From Bradyrhizobium sp. sBnM-33 (GTDB lineage: Bacteria; Pseudomonadota; Alphaproteobacteria; Rhizobiales; Xanthobacteraceae), in assembly GCF_032917945.1 (NCBI RefSeq), contig NZ_CP136624.1, positions 8,417,001-8,481,000 on the forward strand: DNA of 64,000 nucleotides, read 5' to 3'. The notes under the pieces are model-generated. The model was not told the DNA's origin, made no database searches, and saw only the letters and a program-made list of their open reading frames with translations. How positions within the stretch are numbered: the first letter of the stretch is position 1; each line of letters opens with the position of its first letter. The translations under genes were made by a program, and so were the position numbers. Of this stretch, positions 26,844 through 36,137 are shown in pieces.

Positions 26844-27060
26844 AGCCGAAAACACCAATAGAAACAATAACTTAACCATTGGTATGATTCCGTTATTTTT
26901 GGGAGCATTTTCGAGGCTCGTTGAAAACACTGGTAAAAAGTTAGCACCAGCCGTCCAATTTGTTGGTATTTTTGTTGGCATCGGGAAGTTGAAAAGGTCG
27001 CGGCGAATTTCGCTATTCCGAACGACGCAATCGAGCAGAAGGCCCGCAAGAAGGATGGCG
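26823..27060. repeat. left attachment site of island 1 with integrase arm-type repeats
   Basis: The core CCGGCCAGGGGCACCAA at 26,828-26,844 overlaps the tRNA-Leu 3' end and is repeated exactly at 43,241-43,257. About 215 bases of related DNA follow each core in the same order: an AACAATAACTTA block, a CGTTGAA..ACAC..GTAAAAA block, paired TGTTGGTA-type octamers (here 26,961-26,968 and 26,973-26,980) and CGGCGAATTTCGCTATTCC. Paired octamers beside a tRNA core resemble arm-binding sites of tyrosine integrases. No intact integrase gene is present here. Confidence 0.78.
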
Positions 27061-27127
27061 CGGCGTCAACCCAAAGCAGATCTGATCGACGTCGACTGCC
27101 ACGCCGCGCGACCGAAATTCGATATTT

Positions 27128-27250
27128 GGCGACGGACCGCTCGCGCTTTTCGGCTCGCGCACGAAGCTGATGCAGCGTTGGGCTGATCGGATCGACCACT
27201 GGCTCGTCCCCAAGAAGGCGATGCCGATCAAGGGAGGCGCGCAGGCTTGA
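27128..27250 (+). pseudogene. possible integrase C-terminal remnant
   Basis: A short open frame ends PLALFGSRTKLMQRWADRID and HWLVPKK before a TGA. The KLMQRWAD helix resembles the last helix of phage-type tyrosine integrases, and the place next to an attachment site fits. There is no start codon or upstream homology in frame. The surrounding 26,870-27,439 shows no intact gene. The assignment is tentative. Confidence 0.3.
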
Positions 27251-27439
27251 GTCTCCTATCATCAGGCTGGTTGATGTTGTCCAATTCAACGCGCGGCAAG
27301 CTCATGTGATAGTCGTCGACGCTGGTGCATGACGTGCCGAAAAGGGGTTTCGTGCAACACCAGACCATCCCGGAATTTCATAATGCTTACTGCGTAAGAT
27401 GGTGCACCGACATTGCCGGACGAGACCTGCGTTCTCCGT

Positions 27440-27850
27440 TCAGCCGAGATACGCAAACAGTTCTATTGCTTCTGCGAAGCCGCGCACCGTATGTTCCCCG
27501 ACTCATTCGAGAGCGAAATCCTGGTCAACAAAATCGGCGAATGCGCGGCACAGCAGCACCGGCTTCTCAAATTGCTTGGTGAGGCTTTCGAGCCAGAAGG
27601 CCATATTAACTGCCGGATCGATCACAGTGAAGTCGAGCCGCGTCTGTGATCCGATATTGCCGTACATGATGTCTCCGATATGGAGGCCGATGCCGCAGTG
27701 CAGCGGCGCGCGACCAGCTTCACTGTTCCTTTGGCTCAAGGCTCTCATAGCTTGACGCCCCTCGGACACGGCATGCATCAGCTTCGCACAGGCCGACGAC
27801 TCGCGAAGGCGAAAGATGGCGAGCAGCCCGCGCGCAAAGCAAGCCATTAG
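27440..27850 (-). pseudogene. class III adenylate/guanylate cyclase fragment
   Basis: The minus strand encodes the C-terminal half of a class III cyclase catalytic domain: LLAIFRLRESSACAKLMHA, then APLHCGIGLHIGDIMYGNIG, TRLDFTVIDPAVNMAFWLE and KPVLLCRAFADF. The metal- and base-binding GIGLHIG and the DFTVID..VN motif are preserved. An in-frame TGA at 27,505-27,503 separates the last 20 codons (EHTVRGFAEAIELFAYLG), and the N-terminal half is missing or frame-shifted. It cannot make a working enzyme. Confidence 0.8.
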
Positions 27851-28218
27851 CGACTACTCGCGGCTCGCTCACCTGCGATGCGGCGATCCGATCTTGAAGC
27901 TATCTGCGCGATCGGGACCTCGATGCCGACCGAGTCGCATGTCATCTCGGCGTGTCAACCCATTACGCTCAGCCCTGTTTGCGAGAGAAGGAATGACAAT
28001 GTCAGGATGGACCTGGCAGCGGTATCTCAAAATGCCCCGGAGGGCGCTGCAAGCAAGCGGCCGGACGAAACCATTTATAAAGATCGCCTTCCCTGGGGTA
28101 TTTCAAGAACCCCGAGCTGGCCGCAATTAACTCTAAAAGCTAGCAAAGCGTACCCGGGGTAACGGGAGTGCAGCCGCTTTCCAACGAACAAAGCAAACTT
28201 ACGATATTCTCATCCAGC
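27851..28218. other. gene-free stretch
   Basis: About 370 bases between the cyclase remnant and the LysR gene. Short frames exist but none has a ribosome site and recognisable sequence; probably decayed DNA of the island. Confidence 0.4.
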
Positions 28219-29211
28219 CTAATGATAGAACGCCTTGTTCGAGGCAAATATCTCCGTGACGAAGTCGAAGACCGCGGCCATTCTTGGCACGCGTCGTAGC
28301 TCCTCGTGGATGGCGAGCCAAAACTCGCGATTTGTTCTGACCTCACCCTCGAGCACGCGTCTGAGTGTGGGCTCGGAGTCCGCCAGATATGTGGGAAACA
28401 TTCCGATCCCGAAGCCTCGCCTGACGGTGTCCAATTGGACGAGAGGGCTGGTGCTGCGAAAAACCACGCGTCTTTCGCCAACCGTGTCCTGGAGCCATTT
28501 CAGGGCAGGGATTTCGATCATGTCCGTGATGTAGTCGACGAAAACATGATCATCCAATTCCTCGAGGCTCTTGGGCTCGCCGTGGCGATCGATGTAGCCT
28601 TCCGAAGCGTAGAGGTAAACGTCGCACCTCGCGATTCGACGTGCGATATGGCGGGGGCCCGTGGGACGCACAATCCCGATGGAGATATCGGCCTCTCTCC
28701 GCGTCAGATTTGCGGTCTGCATCGCGGTGACGACTTCGACGAATATGTTGGGATACTTGTCCTTGAAGGCGGCCAATGCTGGCACGAACACGGTGGCGGC
28801 CAATCCCTCAACTGCGGCCACCCTCACCGGTCCGGAAAGTTTGTCCTTTCCGGACTTCGACCGAATGGCCTGGTCGGCGGCCCGCTCCATGATCTCGGCG
28901 TGGACCAGAAAGTCGGCCCCGGCCTCGGTCAGCACGAATCCCTGAGACGTCCTGTTGAACAGCTTCTGGTCGAGCGCACGTTCGAGATTGCCAATGCGTC
29001 GAAGTACCGTCGTATGCGATGCATTGAACCGCCTGGAGGCTTTGACCAGTGTTTTCTTGCGGACGAGTTCAATGAAGTATTGAATGTCGTCCCACGCGAA
29101 AAGCGCGTAGGGATCGTTCTCGCGAAAATCTTTGCGGCGGCGCACAATGAGCTCCGATACTTGCGGCCGGGACCGGCCGGGCCATCCATTTGGCCCGGCC
29201 CCAACCGACAT
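28219..29211 (-). CDS. LysR family transcriptional regulator
   Basis: A 330-residue LysR protein. After an unusual 37-residue polar N-terminal extension comes the winged helix (DDIQYFIELVRKKTLVKASR, SHTTVLRRIGNLERALDQKL) and an effector domain with LTRREADISIGIVRPTGPRH. The ATG at 29,211 is used, but a start closer to FAWDDIQYF is possible. It lies 33 bases after the DUF1185 gene on the same strand and is probably co-transcribed with it. Its best-guess target is that gene or the aquaporin. Confidence 0.85.
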   Translation of the reverse strand: MSVGAGPNGWPGRSRPQVSELIVRRRKDFRENDPYALFAWDDIQYFIELVRKKTLVKASRRFNASHTTVLRRIGNLERALDQKLFNRTSQGFVLTEAGADFLVHAEIMERAADQAIRSKSGKDKLSGPVRVAAVEGLAATVFVPALAAFKDKYPNIFVEVVTAMQTANLTRREADISIGIVRPTGPRHIARRIARCDVYLYASEGYIDRHGEPKSLEELDDHVFVDYITDMIEIPALKWLQDTVGERRVVFRSTSPLVQLDTVRRGFGIGMFPTYLADSEPTLRRVLEGEVRTNREFWLAIHEELRRVPRMAAVFDFVTEIFASNKAFYH

Positions 29212-29243
29212 CAGTGTATCAGACCCTTTGACGACCGATTCTG

Positions 29244-29825
29244 CTAGGTGAACGACTTGATCAGGGCGTCGACTTCGCTTTGATCCGGTCCTTTTGCGCG
29301 GGCGTGGGGTCTCGGCCCCGTGGCATAACCGACGAGAAGCAATATCTCGTCCGGCCGGGGAGCGTCCCCGACGCTGATCGGCATGGTGTCGACGGCATCG
29401 AGGTCCCAACCTTCATCAATCGGACCGAAGACGAGGTCGATGGCCGTCCCCGCGGCGACTACCTTTGCGTTGCCGGGAATGATGACCCGGCCCCTCCTGA
29501 GGGTCGAGCGCATGGCCATGCCGATCCTTGCGTGGATCATCGCCGCGCCATGCTCCAGGTCGCCGGAAAGCCCCACCAATGCGCCCTTGCTGTATGCGCG
29601 CAGGTTTTTGGCCTCACCGATGAGCGAGAGAGCCGTCTTCGTCATCTTCGCGCCGAGCTCGACGGAAATGTCGACGAGCGGTTTGAGATCCTCCCCAACC
29701 GGCTTCTGCGCCAGGGGATTCCTGATGACGCTACCTACGACGACCCGACGCATCGGGGTTGCGAGTCGACTGCCGTTTTCGATGGCGATCTCCTCCTGAA
29801 AAATCACAGTCTTGCGTACTTCCAT
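29244..29825 (-). CDS. amino acid synthesis family protein (DUF1185)
   Basis: A 193-residue protein matching the DUF1185 / 'AA_synth' family: the start VRKTVIFQEEIAIENG, then RRVVVGSVIRNPLA, AYSKGALVGLSGDLEHGAAM and PDEILLLVGYATGPRPHAR. Family members sit in amino-acid or amide gene clusters but their reaction is not established. AAGGAG precedes the ATG at 29,825. It may form an operon with the LysR gene downstream. Confidence 0.82.
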   Translation of the reverse strand: MEVRKTVIFQEEIAIENGSRLATPMRRVVVGSVIRNPLAQKPVGEDLKPLVDISVELGAKMTKTALSLIGEAKNLRAYSKGALVGLSGDLEHGAAMIHARIGMAMRSTLRRGRVIIPGNAKVVAAGTAIDLVFGPIDEGWDLDAVDTMPISVGDAPRPDEILLLVGYATGPRPHARAKGPDQSEVDALIKSFT

Positions 29826-30404
29826 CGCTCTCACTCCTTGGCCGAGCGCACGCACCATGACCATGGTGGGTGCCGCAATCGGATCGACTGTAGTCGAACA
29901 ATTCACGCAATGGAGCCGTCGGGCAATGCGAACCATTGTGCATAGTTGCACAGGCGGCGGCGTTGACCGATACGCCGCACCAAGCGCAACATGAAGGCAA
30001 GCAGCTTCAGGAGCTTTCACATGCTGTCTCTGTTCAACGGTCGGCTACGACAACTCATGTCAGCGCTGGCTCGAGAGCTTGCATCCGCGCTGCGACACGT
30101 CTGTATCCATTAGCGCCGCTGTTTGCCGCGTTGTACGTCGGAATATCCAGCGCGGTACGTTCGAGTTGCGCGCGGCGGCTCTAACATTTCTTCGAGGAGA
30201 CGGTCGAAGCGGGCGATCAAGATTGTCGCGACCTGCCGAACGCGGTCTGCTCGTGGTGCGCGCCGAACCTACGTCATGAATTACGGCGGCGATGAGATAT
30301 TCATGGCCGCCGTGGCTTGGATCAGTGCTGCTCGCAGGCGCGTTCATGTCGTCCAGCGCACCTGCCGTCTAAGTCCGCGAAGCGTCACGAACCCAGTCTG
30401 CTGG
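29826..30404. other. gene-free stretch
   Basis: About 580 bases between the DUF1185 and aquaporin genes. Frames such as one beginning MNYGGDEIFMAAVAW (30,276) lack a ribosome site and any recognisable similarity. I see nothing else. Confidence 0.4.
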
Positions 30405-31094
30405 CTAGCCTTCCCTAAACATCCAACCAGTCATCAGGCCGGCCACGCATGGGGCTGCGAAGAAGAGCCAAAGCTGCGAGAGCGCTTTCCCGCCGACCAA
30501 CAGCGCCGGCCCGAAGCTCCGCGCGGGGTTGAGCGAAACGCCGGTAATGTTGAGGAAAGTGATGATCAGAACGGTCAGAACGGATCCGATCGCGACGCCC
30601 GCGAGTGAGGAGTTGGCCTTCGCCGACGTGGCGCCGAGTATTACGGCGACGAACACGGCGGTTGCGAAGAACTCCGTTGCAAACGCGGCGGACCAGTCGT
30701 AGCCGCCAAGGTAGCCTTGGCCCCAACCGTTCTGCCCGAGCCCCCGAACGCCAACATCGTAACCACCGGCAGCGCTTCCCTGAAGGATCACGAATAGGAG
30801 GGCCGCCCCTACCGCTGCTCCGCAGAACTGCGCCACGAAATATCCGGGAAGGTGCTGGGCATCGAACCTGCCCGCGGCCCAAAGAGACAGCGTGACCGCA
30901 GGATTGATATGACATCCCGAGATGGGGCCGATCGAATAGGCCAGAGCAAGGACCGTCAGGCCGAACGCCAATCCGATGGGCAAAGCTCCGATCGGAAGAT
31001 TGGCGCCGTGTGCACCGGCGGTCACTGCACCACATCCAACAAACACAAGCGCCGCTGTGCCGAACGCTTCGGCGACGTATTTCTTCACTTCCAT
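30405..31094 (-). CDS. aqpZ: aquaporin Z-like water/glycerol channel
   Basis: A 229-residue MIP-family channel with six spans and two NPA boxes: SGCHINPAVTLSLW and GVSLNPARSFGPALL. AEAFGTAALVFVGCG is the usual first helix. The selectivity filter is AqpZ-like, with the arginine directly after the second NPA (NPAR). It conducts water, perhaps small neutral solutes. In an island with an amidase and amide-type importer, passage of a small amide or ammonia is conceivable but not shown. Confidence 0.92.
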   Translation of the reverse strand: MEVKKYVAEAFGTAALVFVGCGAVTAGAHGANLPIGALPIGLAFGLTVLALAYSIGPISGCHINPAVTLSLWAAGRFDAQHLPGYFVAQFCGAAVGAALLFVILQGSAAGGYDVGVRGLGQNGWGQGYLGGYDWSAAFATEFFATAVFVAVILGATSAKANSSLAGVAIGSVLTVLIITFLNITGVSLNPARSFGPALLVGGKALSQLWLFFAAPCVAGLMTGWMFREG

Positions 31095-31549
31095 CTTCTA
31101 CCCCTGGCTGATTTTTGGCTGGTGCAAGGTCGACCGTAGGAACGGCCTGTTTGGCTCACCGCGGCGGGTTAAAACGACACGATCGCTCCTTCAACCGCGA
31201 TTGGGTCCACAGCAATGTGCGTAGATGATCAACCCTCATTCGACCGGCGGCTCGCGCCTCATGGGACCGCAGTTGCCGGCCCTTGCAGTTTGCACGAACC
31301 CAACGCCGGATTCGATCGGCTCAAAAAATAGAGCCCCCGATGCAATGAGCAGCGGGGGGCTGTGTCGGAGGCCGACAAGTGTAGGGAGGAAACGCCGGAG
31401 GCAGCAATGGCTCATCACGACTTCCAGGCGCCTCGAAGTATCACAGTGCAGGTGGGCTGTTATCCAGGATTCGATGCAACACGGATTGCACCAACGTCCG
31501 GGCAGCTAAGCTTCGCGTCGCTCTGGACCAACGATCCTTTTCACTTTCA
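31095..31549. other. gene-free stretch with a terminator
   Basis: No gene is recognised between the aquaporin start and the end of the LysR gene at 31,550. The promoter of aqpZ must lie at its left side. A minus-strand terminator at 31,324-31,361 is listed separately. Confidence 0.4.
31324..31361 (-). terminator. terminator downstream of LysR gene
   Basis: On the minus strand AGCCCCC(C) pairs with GGGGGCT around a 15-base loop, followed by CTATTTTTTGA. It lies about 190 bases after the LysR gene end at 31,550 and would stop its transcript before aqpZ. Confidence 0.5.
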
Positions 31550-32437
31550 TCATTTCAACTCGAAGGATGACTTGGCCGTCTTTACCGAGGCGGTGATGAA
31601 GCGGTGCACCTCCCGGACGCGCAGCGTCTCATGTGTATCGGGATGCGACGTCAGCCAGTAGCTTCGCATGAACCTGAAATCGGGCAGGAGACGCGTGAGT
31701 TCAGGGAAACGTTGCGCCGCATAGTCGTGCAGAATGCCGATCCCGTGGCCGGCGCGGACCGCTTCCATTTGCGCCACGACGCTCCCGCATTCGTAACGGC
31801 GCGACATGAGGCGGCCCAAGACCGACGCGTAATCGAGGGCGCGGCTGTAGGCGAGCTCCTCGACATGCGTGACGAAGAGCCGCCCCGCCAGATCGGATTG
31901 GCTTGCAATCGGTCCTTCGCGGGCAAGATAGCTTTCTGCCGCATAAATGCTGAGGGTATAGTTCGTCAGCTTCGAAAGGATCAAGCGGCCATGTTTCGGC
32001 CGATCGAGGCTGATCGCAATATCGGCCTCACGCCGCGACAGGGAAAAAGCACGCGGCAGAGGAACAAGCTGAATCGTCAATCCGCTGTGCTTTGATGCAA
32101 GTGCTCCCAAGCGATCGGCGAGGAAGTAGTGACCAAGTCCATCGGGCGCCCCTACGCGCACGGTGCCTGTGATCCCCTGCTCCGCACCCCCGATATTGGC
32201 GGCAGCCCGCAGGAACTCGCCCTCCGTCCGCTCGGCGGCCGTGAGCAACGTCTGCCCCGCCGCCGTGAGCGTGCAGCCCGATGTGTGCCGCTCGAGTAGC
32301 TTCGTCCGAAGGCTCTTCTCCAGCGTGGTAAGCTGACGAGCAACGGTCGCATGGTTCAGTTTTAGATTCCGGGAAGCCTTGAGGATTTGTCCGGCCCGAG
32401 CGACCTCGAGGAAGATACGGACCTGCTCCCAGTCCAT
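31550..32437 (-). CDS. LysR family transcriptional regulator
   Basis: A 295-residue LysR regulator starting [20 protein letters not shown], with the [27 protein letters not shown] and effector domain with [19 protein letters not shown]. It is divergent from mmsA with 105 bases between the two starts, so mmsA is its likely target. Confidence 0.9.
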   Translation of the reverse strand: MDWEQVRIFLEVARAGQILKASRNLKLNHATVARQLTTLEKSLRTKLLERHTSGCTLTAAGQTLLTAAERTEGEFLRAAANIGGAEQGITGTVRVGAPDGLGHYFLADRLGALASKHSGLTIQLVPLPRAFSLSRREADIAISLDRPKHGRLILSKLTNYTLSIYAAESYLAREGPIASQSDLAGRLFVTHVEELAYSRALDYASVLGRLMSRRYECGSVVAQMEAVRAGHGIGILHDYAAQRFPELTRLLPDFRFMRSYWLTSHPDTHETLRVREVHRFITASVKTAKSSFELK

Positions 32438-32542
32438 GGACTACACTTTCTGCACAATGGAGCCGCGAATACGGACGTTGAGATCGACTCCCATGCGTCT
32501 CATACCCGCAATCATCCATCGTTTGATCCGGGAGATGAGCCA

Positions 32543-34042
32543 ATGCCTGTGACGATCTCGAACTTCATCAACGGCGAACTGATGGCAAGCAAGAGCGGGC
32601 GGACATCGCCCGTATTTAACCCGGCTACGGGCGAGCAGTCGGCAACGCTCGGATTGGCTTCGGCGACGGACGTAAAGGCGGCTATCGAGGCAGCTCGGCG
32701 AGCCTTCCCGGCCTGGGCCGCGTCGCCTTCCCTTCGTCGCGCGCGCATACTCAATCGCTTCTTGCGCATCCTCGAAGATCGCATCGACGAACTTGCCCAA
32801 GTGATCACCTCCGAGCATGGAAAGGTCCTGTCAGACGCACGGGGCGAAATCCAGCGCGGCATGGAAGTCGTGGAGTTCGCAACGGGGGCACCCCAACTGC
32901 TGAAGGGCGAGATCACCGAGAACGTTGGCACCCGCGTTGACAGCCATTCCCTGCGCCAGCCACTGGGTGTTGTGGCTGGCATAACGCCGTTCAATTTTCC
33001 GGCGATGGTGCCGATGTGGATGTTCCCGGTTGCACTCGCGTGCGGAAATACGTTCGTTTTGAAGCCATCCGAGCGAGACCCTTCGGCTGCCAATATTATG
33101 GCGCAATGGCTGAAGGAGGCCGGATTGCCTGATGGCGTCTTCAATGTGGTCCATGGCGACAAGGAGGCTGTCGATGCAATCCTGATGGATCCAGACGTGG
33201 TCGCGGTCAGTTTCGTCGGGTCCACCCCGATTGCCCGCTACATCTATGAGACCTCCACCCGCCGCGGCAAGCGCTGCCAGGCCTTGGGAGGCGCCAAGAA
33301 CCACATGATCGTGATGCCCGACGCTGATCTGGACCAGGCCGTCGACGCACTCATGGGTGCCGCCTACGGATCCGCTGGCGAACGTTGCATGGCGATCTCC
33401 GTGGCCGTGCCGATTGGCGACACCACCGCGCAAAGGCTGATTGACAAGCTCGCACCGAAGGTGCGGGCGCTCAAGATCGGCCCTGGTACTGATTCCGAAG
33501 CCGAGATGGGTCCGCTCGTGACGAAGCAGCACCTCGACAAGGTGCGCGGCTATATCGACGCGGGCGCCGCCGAGGGCGCAAAGCTCGTGGTCGACGGACG
33601 CGAATTTAGACGGCAGGGGTACGAGAACGGATACTTCATCGGTGGAACGCTGTTCGACAACGTCACCACAGACATGAAGATCTATCGCGAAGAGATCTTC
33701 GGCCCGGTTCTGGCCATTTCGCGAGCCAAGTCCTACGACCACGCAGCCGACATGATCAACAATCATGAATTCGGCAACGGCACCGCGATCTTCACGCGCG
33801 ATGGCGACGCCGCGCGGGAATTCGCCCACCAGATCCAAGTCGGCATGGTCGGCATCAACGTTCCGATTCCCGTTCCAATGGCGTTCCACTCCTTCGGGGG
33901 CTGGAAAGCCTCTCTCTTCGGCGACCATCACATGCATGGCCCGGAAGGGGTGCGGTTCTATACCAAGCTGAAGACGATCACGACGCGCTGGCCGACGGGG
34001 ATACGGACCGGTGCCGAGTTCGTGATGCCGACGATGGGTTGA
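32543..34042 (+). CDS. mmsA: CoA-acylating methylmalonate-semialdehyde dehydrogenase
   Basis: A 499-residue aldehyde dehydrogenase of the MmsA group, which turns (methyl)malonate semialdehyde to propionyl- or acetyl-CoA with NAD and CoA, as in valine, beta-alanine and inositol breakdown. It starts [20 protein letters not shown]; key parts are [52 protein letters not shown] and the active cysteine in [11 protein letters not shown]. The family lacks the general-base glutamate of other ALDHs, which agrees here. A LysR gene is divergent. A decayed second copy is at 59,283-60,653. Confidence 0.93.
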   Translation: MPVTISNFINGELMASKSGRTSPVFNPATGEQSATLGLASATDVKAAIEAARRAFPAWAASPSLRRARILNRFLRILEDRIDELAQVITSEHGKVLSDARGEIQRGMEVVEFATGAPQLLKGEITENVGTRVDSHSLRQPLGVVAGITPFNFPAMVPMWMFPVALACGNTFVLKPSERDPSAANIMAQWLKEAGLPDGVFNVVHGDKEAVDAILMDPDVVAVSFVGSTPIARYIYETSTRRGKRCQALGGAKNHMIVMPDADLDQAVDALMGAAYGSAGERCMAISVAVPIGDTTAQRLIDKLAPKVRALKIGPGTDSEAEMGPLVTKQHLDKVRGYIDAGAAEGAKLVVDGREFRRQGYENGYFIGGTLFDNVTTDMKIYREEIFGPVLAISRAKSYDHAADMINNHEFGNGTAIFTRDGDAAREFAHQIQVGMVGINVPIPVPMAFHSFGGWKASLFGDHHMHGPEGVRFYTKLKTITTRWPTGIRTGAEFVMPTMG

Positions 34043-34399
34043 CGCGCGAGGTCCTTCGGGGACCGCGGCTTCTTCGTGGCCCCCGAACGCCGCGTTCCAG
34101 TCAACGTCGCCTGCACAGCTTTCGAGCACGTCAATGCCTCCGCGCAAAACGTAGCTTTGTGATGGCACACCTCACATTGCGATTTTGTGCAACATCGTGT
34201 GCATTAAGAAGCGGGCGATCGTTCTCCGAGCGCGGGGCCGAACCGCGCTTTCGGTGAGCGTCCGCGAGCTCGCGAAGCGGAGCACGCGCGGCTTGGTTTT
34301 CATGGTTCGAAACCGTTTCTTTGGCGGCCCGCAACATCTGACCGGCGCGTCGCGGGCATCGACTGCAGGCTTCTTGCGGCGGAGTGGCGACGGAATGAT
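34043..34399. other. gene-free stretch
   Basis: About 360 bases between converging mmsA and IclR genes. Partly repeated words (GATGGCACACC, TTGTGCAACATCGTGTGCA) are seen, but no gene or clear terminator. Confidence 0.35.
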
Positions 34400-35209
34400 C
34401 TAGCTGAGAGCCTTGCGTCCTCCCACGCTGCGCGCGAGAGCATCGGCAAGCATGCGAACTGCAGCTTGTGCCTGCTTGGTCTGCGTCGCAGTCACCTCGC
34501 CCCGGTAGAAGCAGATCGCAACGCCAGCCCTCACGGCCCCACTCGGATCGACAATCGGGGCTCCGACGGAATACATGTGCTCCCGTGTTTCGCCATCGTC
34601 GATCGACACGCCGTTCTGCCGGATCCGGGCCAATTGAGCGAGCAGATCGTTGATGGAGGCGACACCGGCCTTTGTTAGGGTCACGATATCATGTTTCTTG
34701 TACAAGGATCTCACCTGGTCGTCCGTCAGGGTACTCAACATGGCTTTTCCGGTTGCCGTGCAACAGGCGGGAAGTCGCATGCCGATCTTGAAGGTGATGC
34801 CGAGGGGCTTCGGGCTGTTCCGGCAGGCGACGTACAAGACATCTGCGCCCTCGAGTACAGACAAGACTGCGGTCTGCTCCCCGACTTTCCCAAGCGAGTC
34901 GCACGCCGAATAGAACTCCATGGCAATGTCCGACTTTCCAAGCTTCGCGCTCGCAAGATCGACAATCCGGATCCCAATGGTGAAACTGCCGTCGGGGGCG
35001 CGCTGAATGAAATCGCGCTCGAGCAGCGTTGCGCAAAGACCGAAAGCGGAGCTTTTCGCGATCCCGATTCTAGAAGCGAGTTCCGAAAGAGAGAGGCCCT
35101 TCGGCGCCTCAGAGAGAAGCTCGAGAATCTGCAGACCGCGCGCGAGCGCGGGGGCCAGGCTTTTCGGCTCCGCTCGAGCTCTGGCTGATGATTTCTTGGG
35201 TTTGGCCAT
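34400..35209 (-). CDS. IclR family transcriptional regulator
   Basis: A 269-residue IclR protein: N-terminal winged helix (ALARGLQILELLSEAPKGLS, ELASRIGIAKSSAFGLCATL, about residues 20-70) and the C-terminal ligand-binding GAF-like domain with LPACCTATGKAMLSTL and YSVGAPIVDPSGAVRAGVAI. It is divergent from the glutamine-amidotransferase-like gene. The shared gap contains ATATCGAA, the half-site of the palindrome in front of the ABC operon at 42,328, so it likely regulates this amide-type cluster. Confidence 0.9.
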   Translation of the reverse strand: MAKPKKSSARARAEPKSLAPALARGLQILELLSEAPKGLSLSELASRIGIAKSSAFGLCATLLERDFIQRAPDGSFTIGIRIVDLASAKLGKSDIAMEFYSACDSLGKVGEQTAVLSVLEGADVLYVACRNSPKPLGITFKIGMRLPACCTATGKAMLSTLTDDQVRSLYKKHDIVTLTKAGVASINDLLAQLARIRQNGVSIDDGETREHMYSVGAPIVDPSGAVRAGVAICFYRGEVTATQTKQAQAAVRMLADALARSVGGRKALS

Positions 35210-35277
35210 TGAAAGTCTTGTCCCTACGGTGCACCAACTCAGGGTTGACTGAGGCGTCGGCGTCTCGTACTTTCTTT

Positions 35278-35298
35278 ATATCGAACTGGGTTCTATTA
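35278..35298. promoter_or_regulatory. candidate IclR half-site region
   Basis: ATATCGAAC at 35,278-35,286 followed by TGG and GTTCTATTA forms an imperfect palindrome in the IclR/amidotransferase gap. The first half equals the arm ATATCGAA of the operator at 42,328-42,350. Confidence 0.4.
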
Positions 35299-35352
35299 GT
35301 CGAATGAAGTTCTGCAAGATTTTCCGAGCGGCGCGGGCCCGGCCCGATTGTC

Positions 35353-36063
35353 ATGCCCAGTAAGAGAGCTCTGGCGATTCGGCATGTCGCGTTTGAGGAC
35401 CTCGGGACATTTGAGCCTGTTCTCGCCGAGTTCGGTTATTCGGTCAGCTACTGCGACATCGGAAAGACGCAACTGGACGGCAGGCAATTGGCGGCCGCCG
35501 ACTTGGTTGTCATTCTCGGGGGGCCAATCGGCTGCTATGAAACCACTCAGTATCCGTTTCTGAACAACGAAGTTGAGGCCATCCGGGTGCGACTCGAGTC
35601 CGGTGCGCCGACTCTCGGGATCTGTCTTGGAGCCCAGTTGATCGCAAATGCATTGGGCGCCGCGGTATACCCGGGACCCGTCAAGGAAATCGGCTGGGCG
35701 CCGGTTGTTCTAACGGACCACGGGCTGGTTTCAGTCGCCAGACATCTCGGGCAGGACGGCCAGGTGCTGCACTGGCACGGCGATACATTCGACCTGCCGC
35801 CCGGCGCGCGGCTGCTGGCCTCGACGAGAGATGTCCGCAATCAGGCCTATGCGATCGGCACTTCGGTGCTCGCATTTCAATTCCACCCGGAAATCAGAAC
35901 GGAAGACCACGAACAATGGCTGATCGGCCACGCGCACGAGCTGGCAGCCAACAAGATCGATATACCGGCTCTCCGCGCGGACACGAAACGCAATGGTCCG
36001 GATCTGGAGCGGCGCGCGCGGTCGATGCTATCGGAATGGCTGGGCAACCTGCCGCCGAGTTGA
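35353..36063 (+). CDS. class I glutamine amidotransferase-like protein
   Basis: A 236-residue stand-alone GATase1 domain like those of GMP-synthase-type proteins: VVILGGPIGCYE, the nucleophile elbow LGICLGAQLIANALG with cysteine, and the His-x-Glu pair in FQFHPEIRTED. The triad is complete, so it may release ammonia from glutamine or hydrolyse a gamma-glutamyl compound. No synthetase partner is seen. It is divergent from the IclR gene and converges on the amidase, which suggests a role in nitrogen release from an amide or gamma-glutamyl substrate. Confidence 0.85.
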   Translation: MPSKRALAIRHVAFEDLGTFEPVLAEFGYSVSYCDIGKTQLDGRQLAAADLVVILGGPIGCYETTQYPFLNNEVEAIRVRLESGAPTLGICLGAQLIANALGAAVYPGPVKEIGWAPVVLTDHGLVSVARHLGQDGQVLHWHGDTFDLPPGARLLASTRDVRNQAYAIGTSVLAFQFHPEIRTEDHEQWLIGHAHELAANKIDIPALRADTKRNGPDLERRARSMLSEWLGNLPPS

Positions 36064-36137
36064 TCGCTCTTCGGCATGGGTCGACCGCGGCGCTCGTGGC
36101 GAGCGCGCCGCCCGGGCAAGGACGGAGGCAAACCCCT

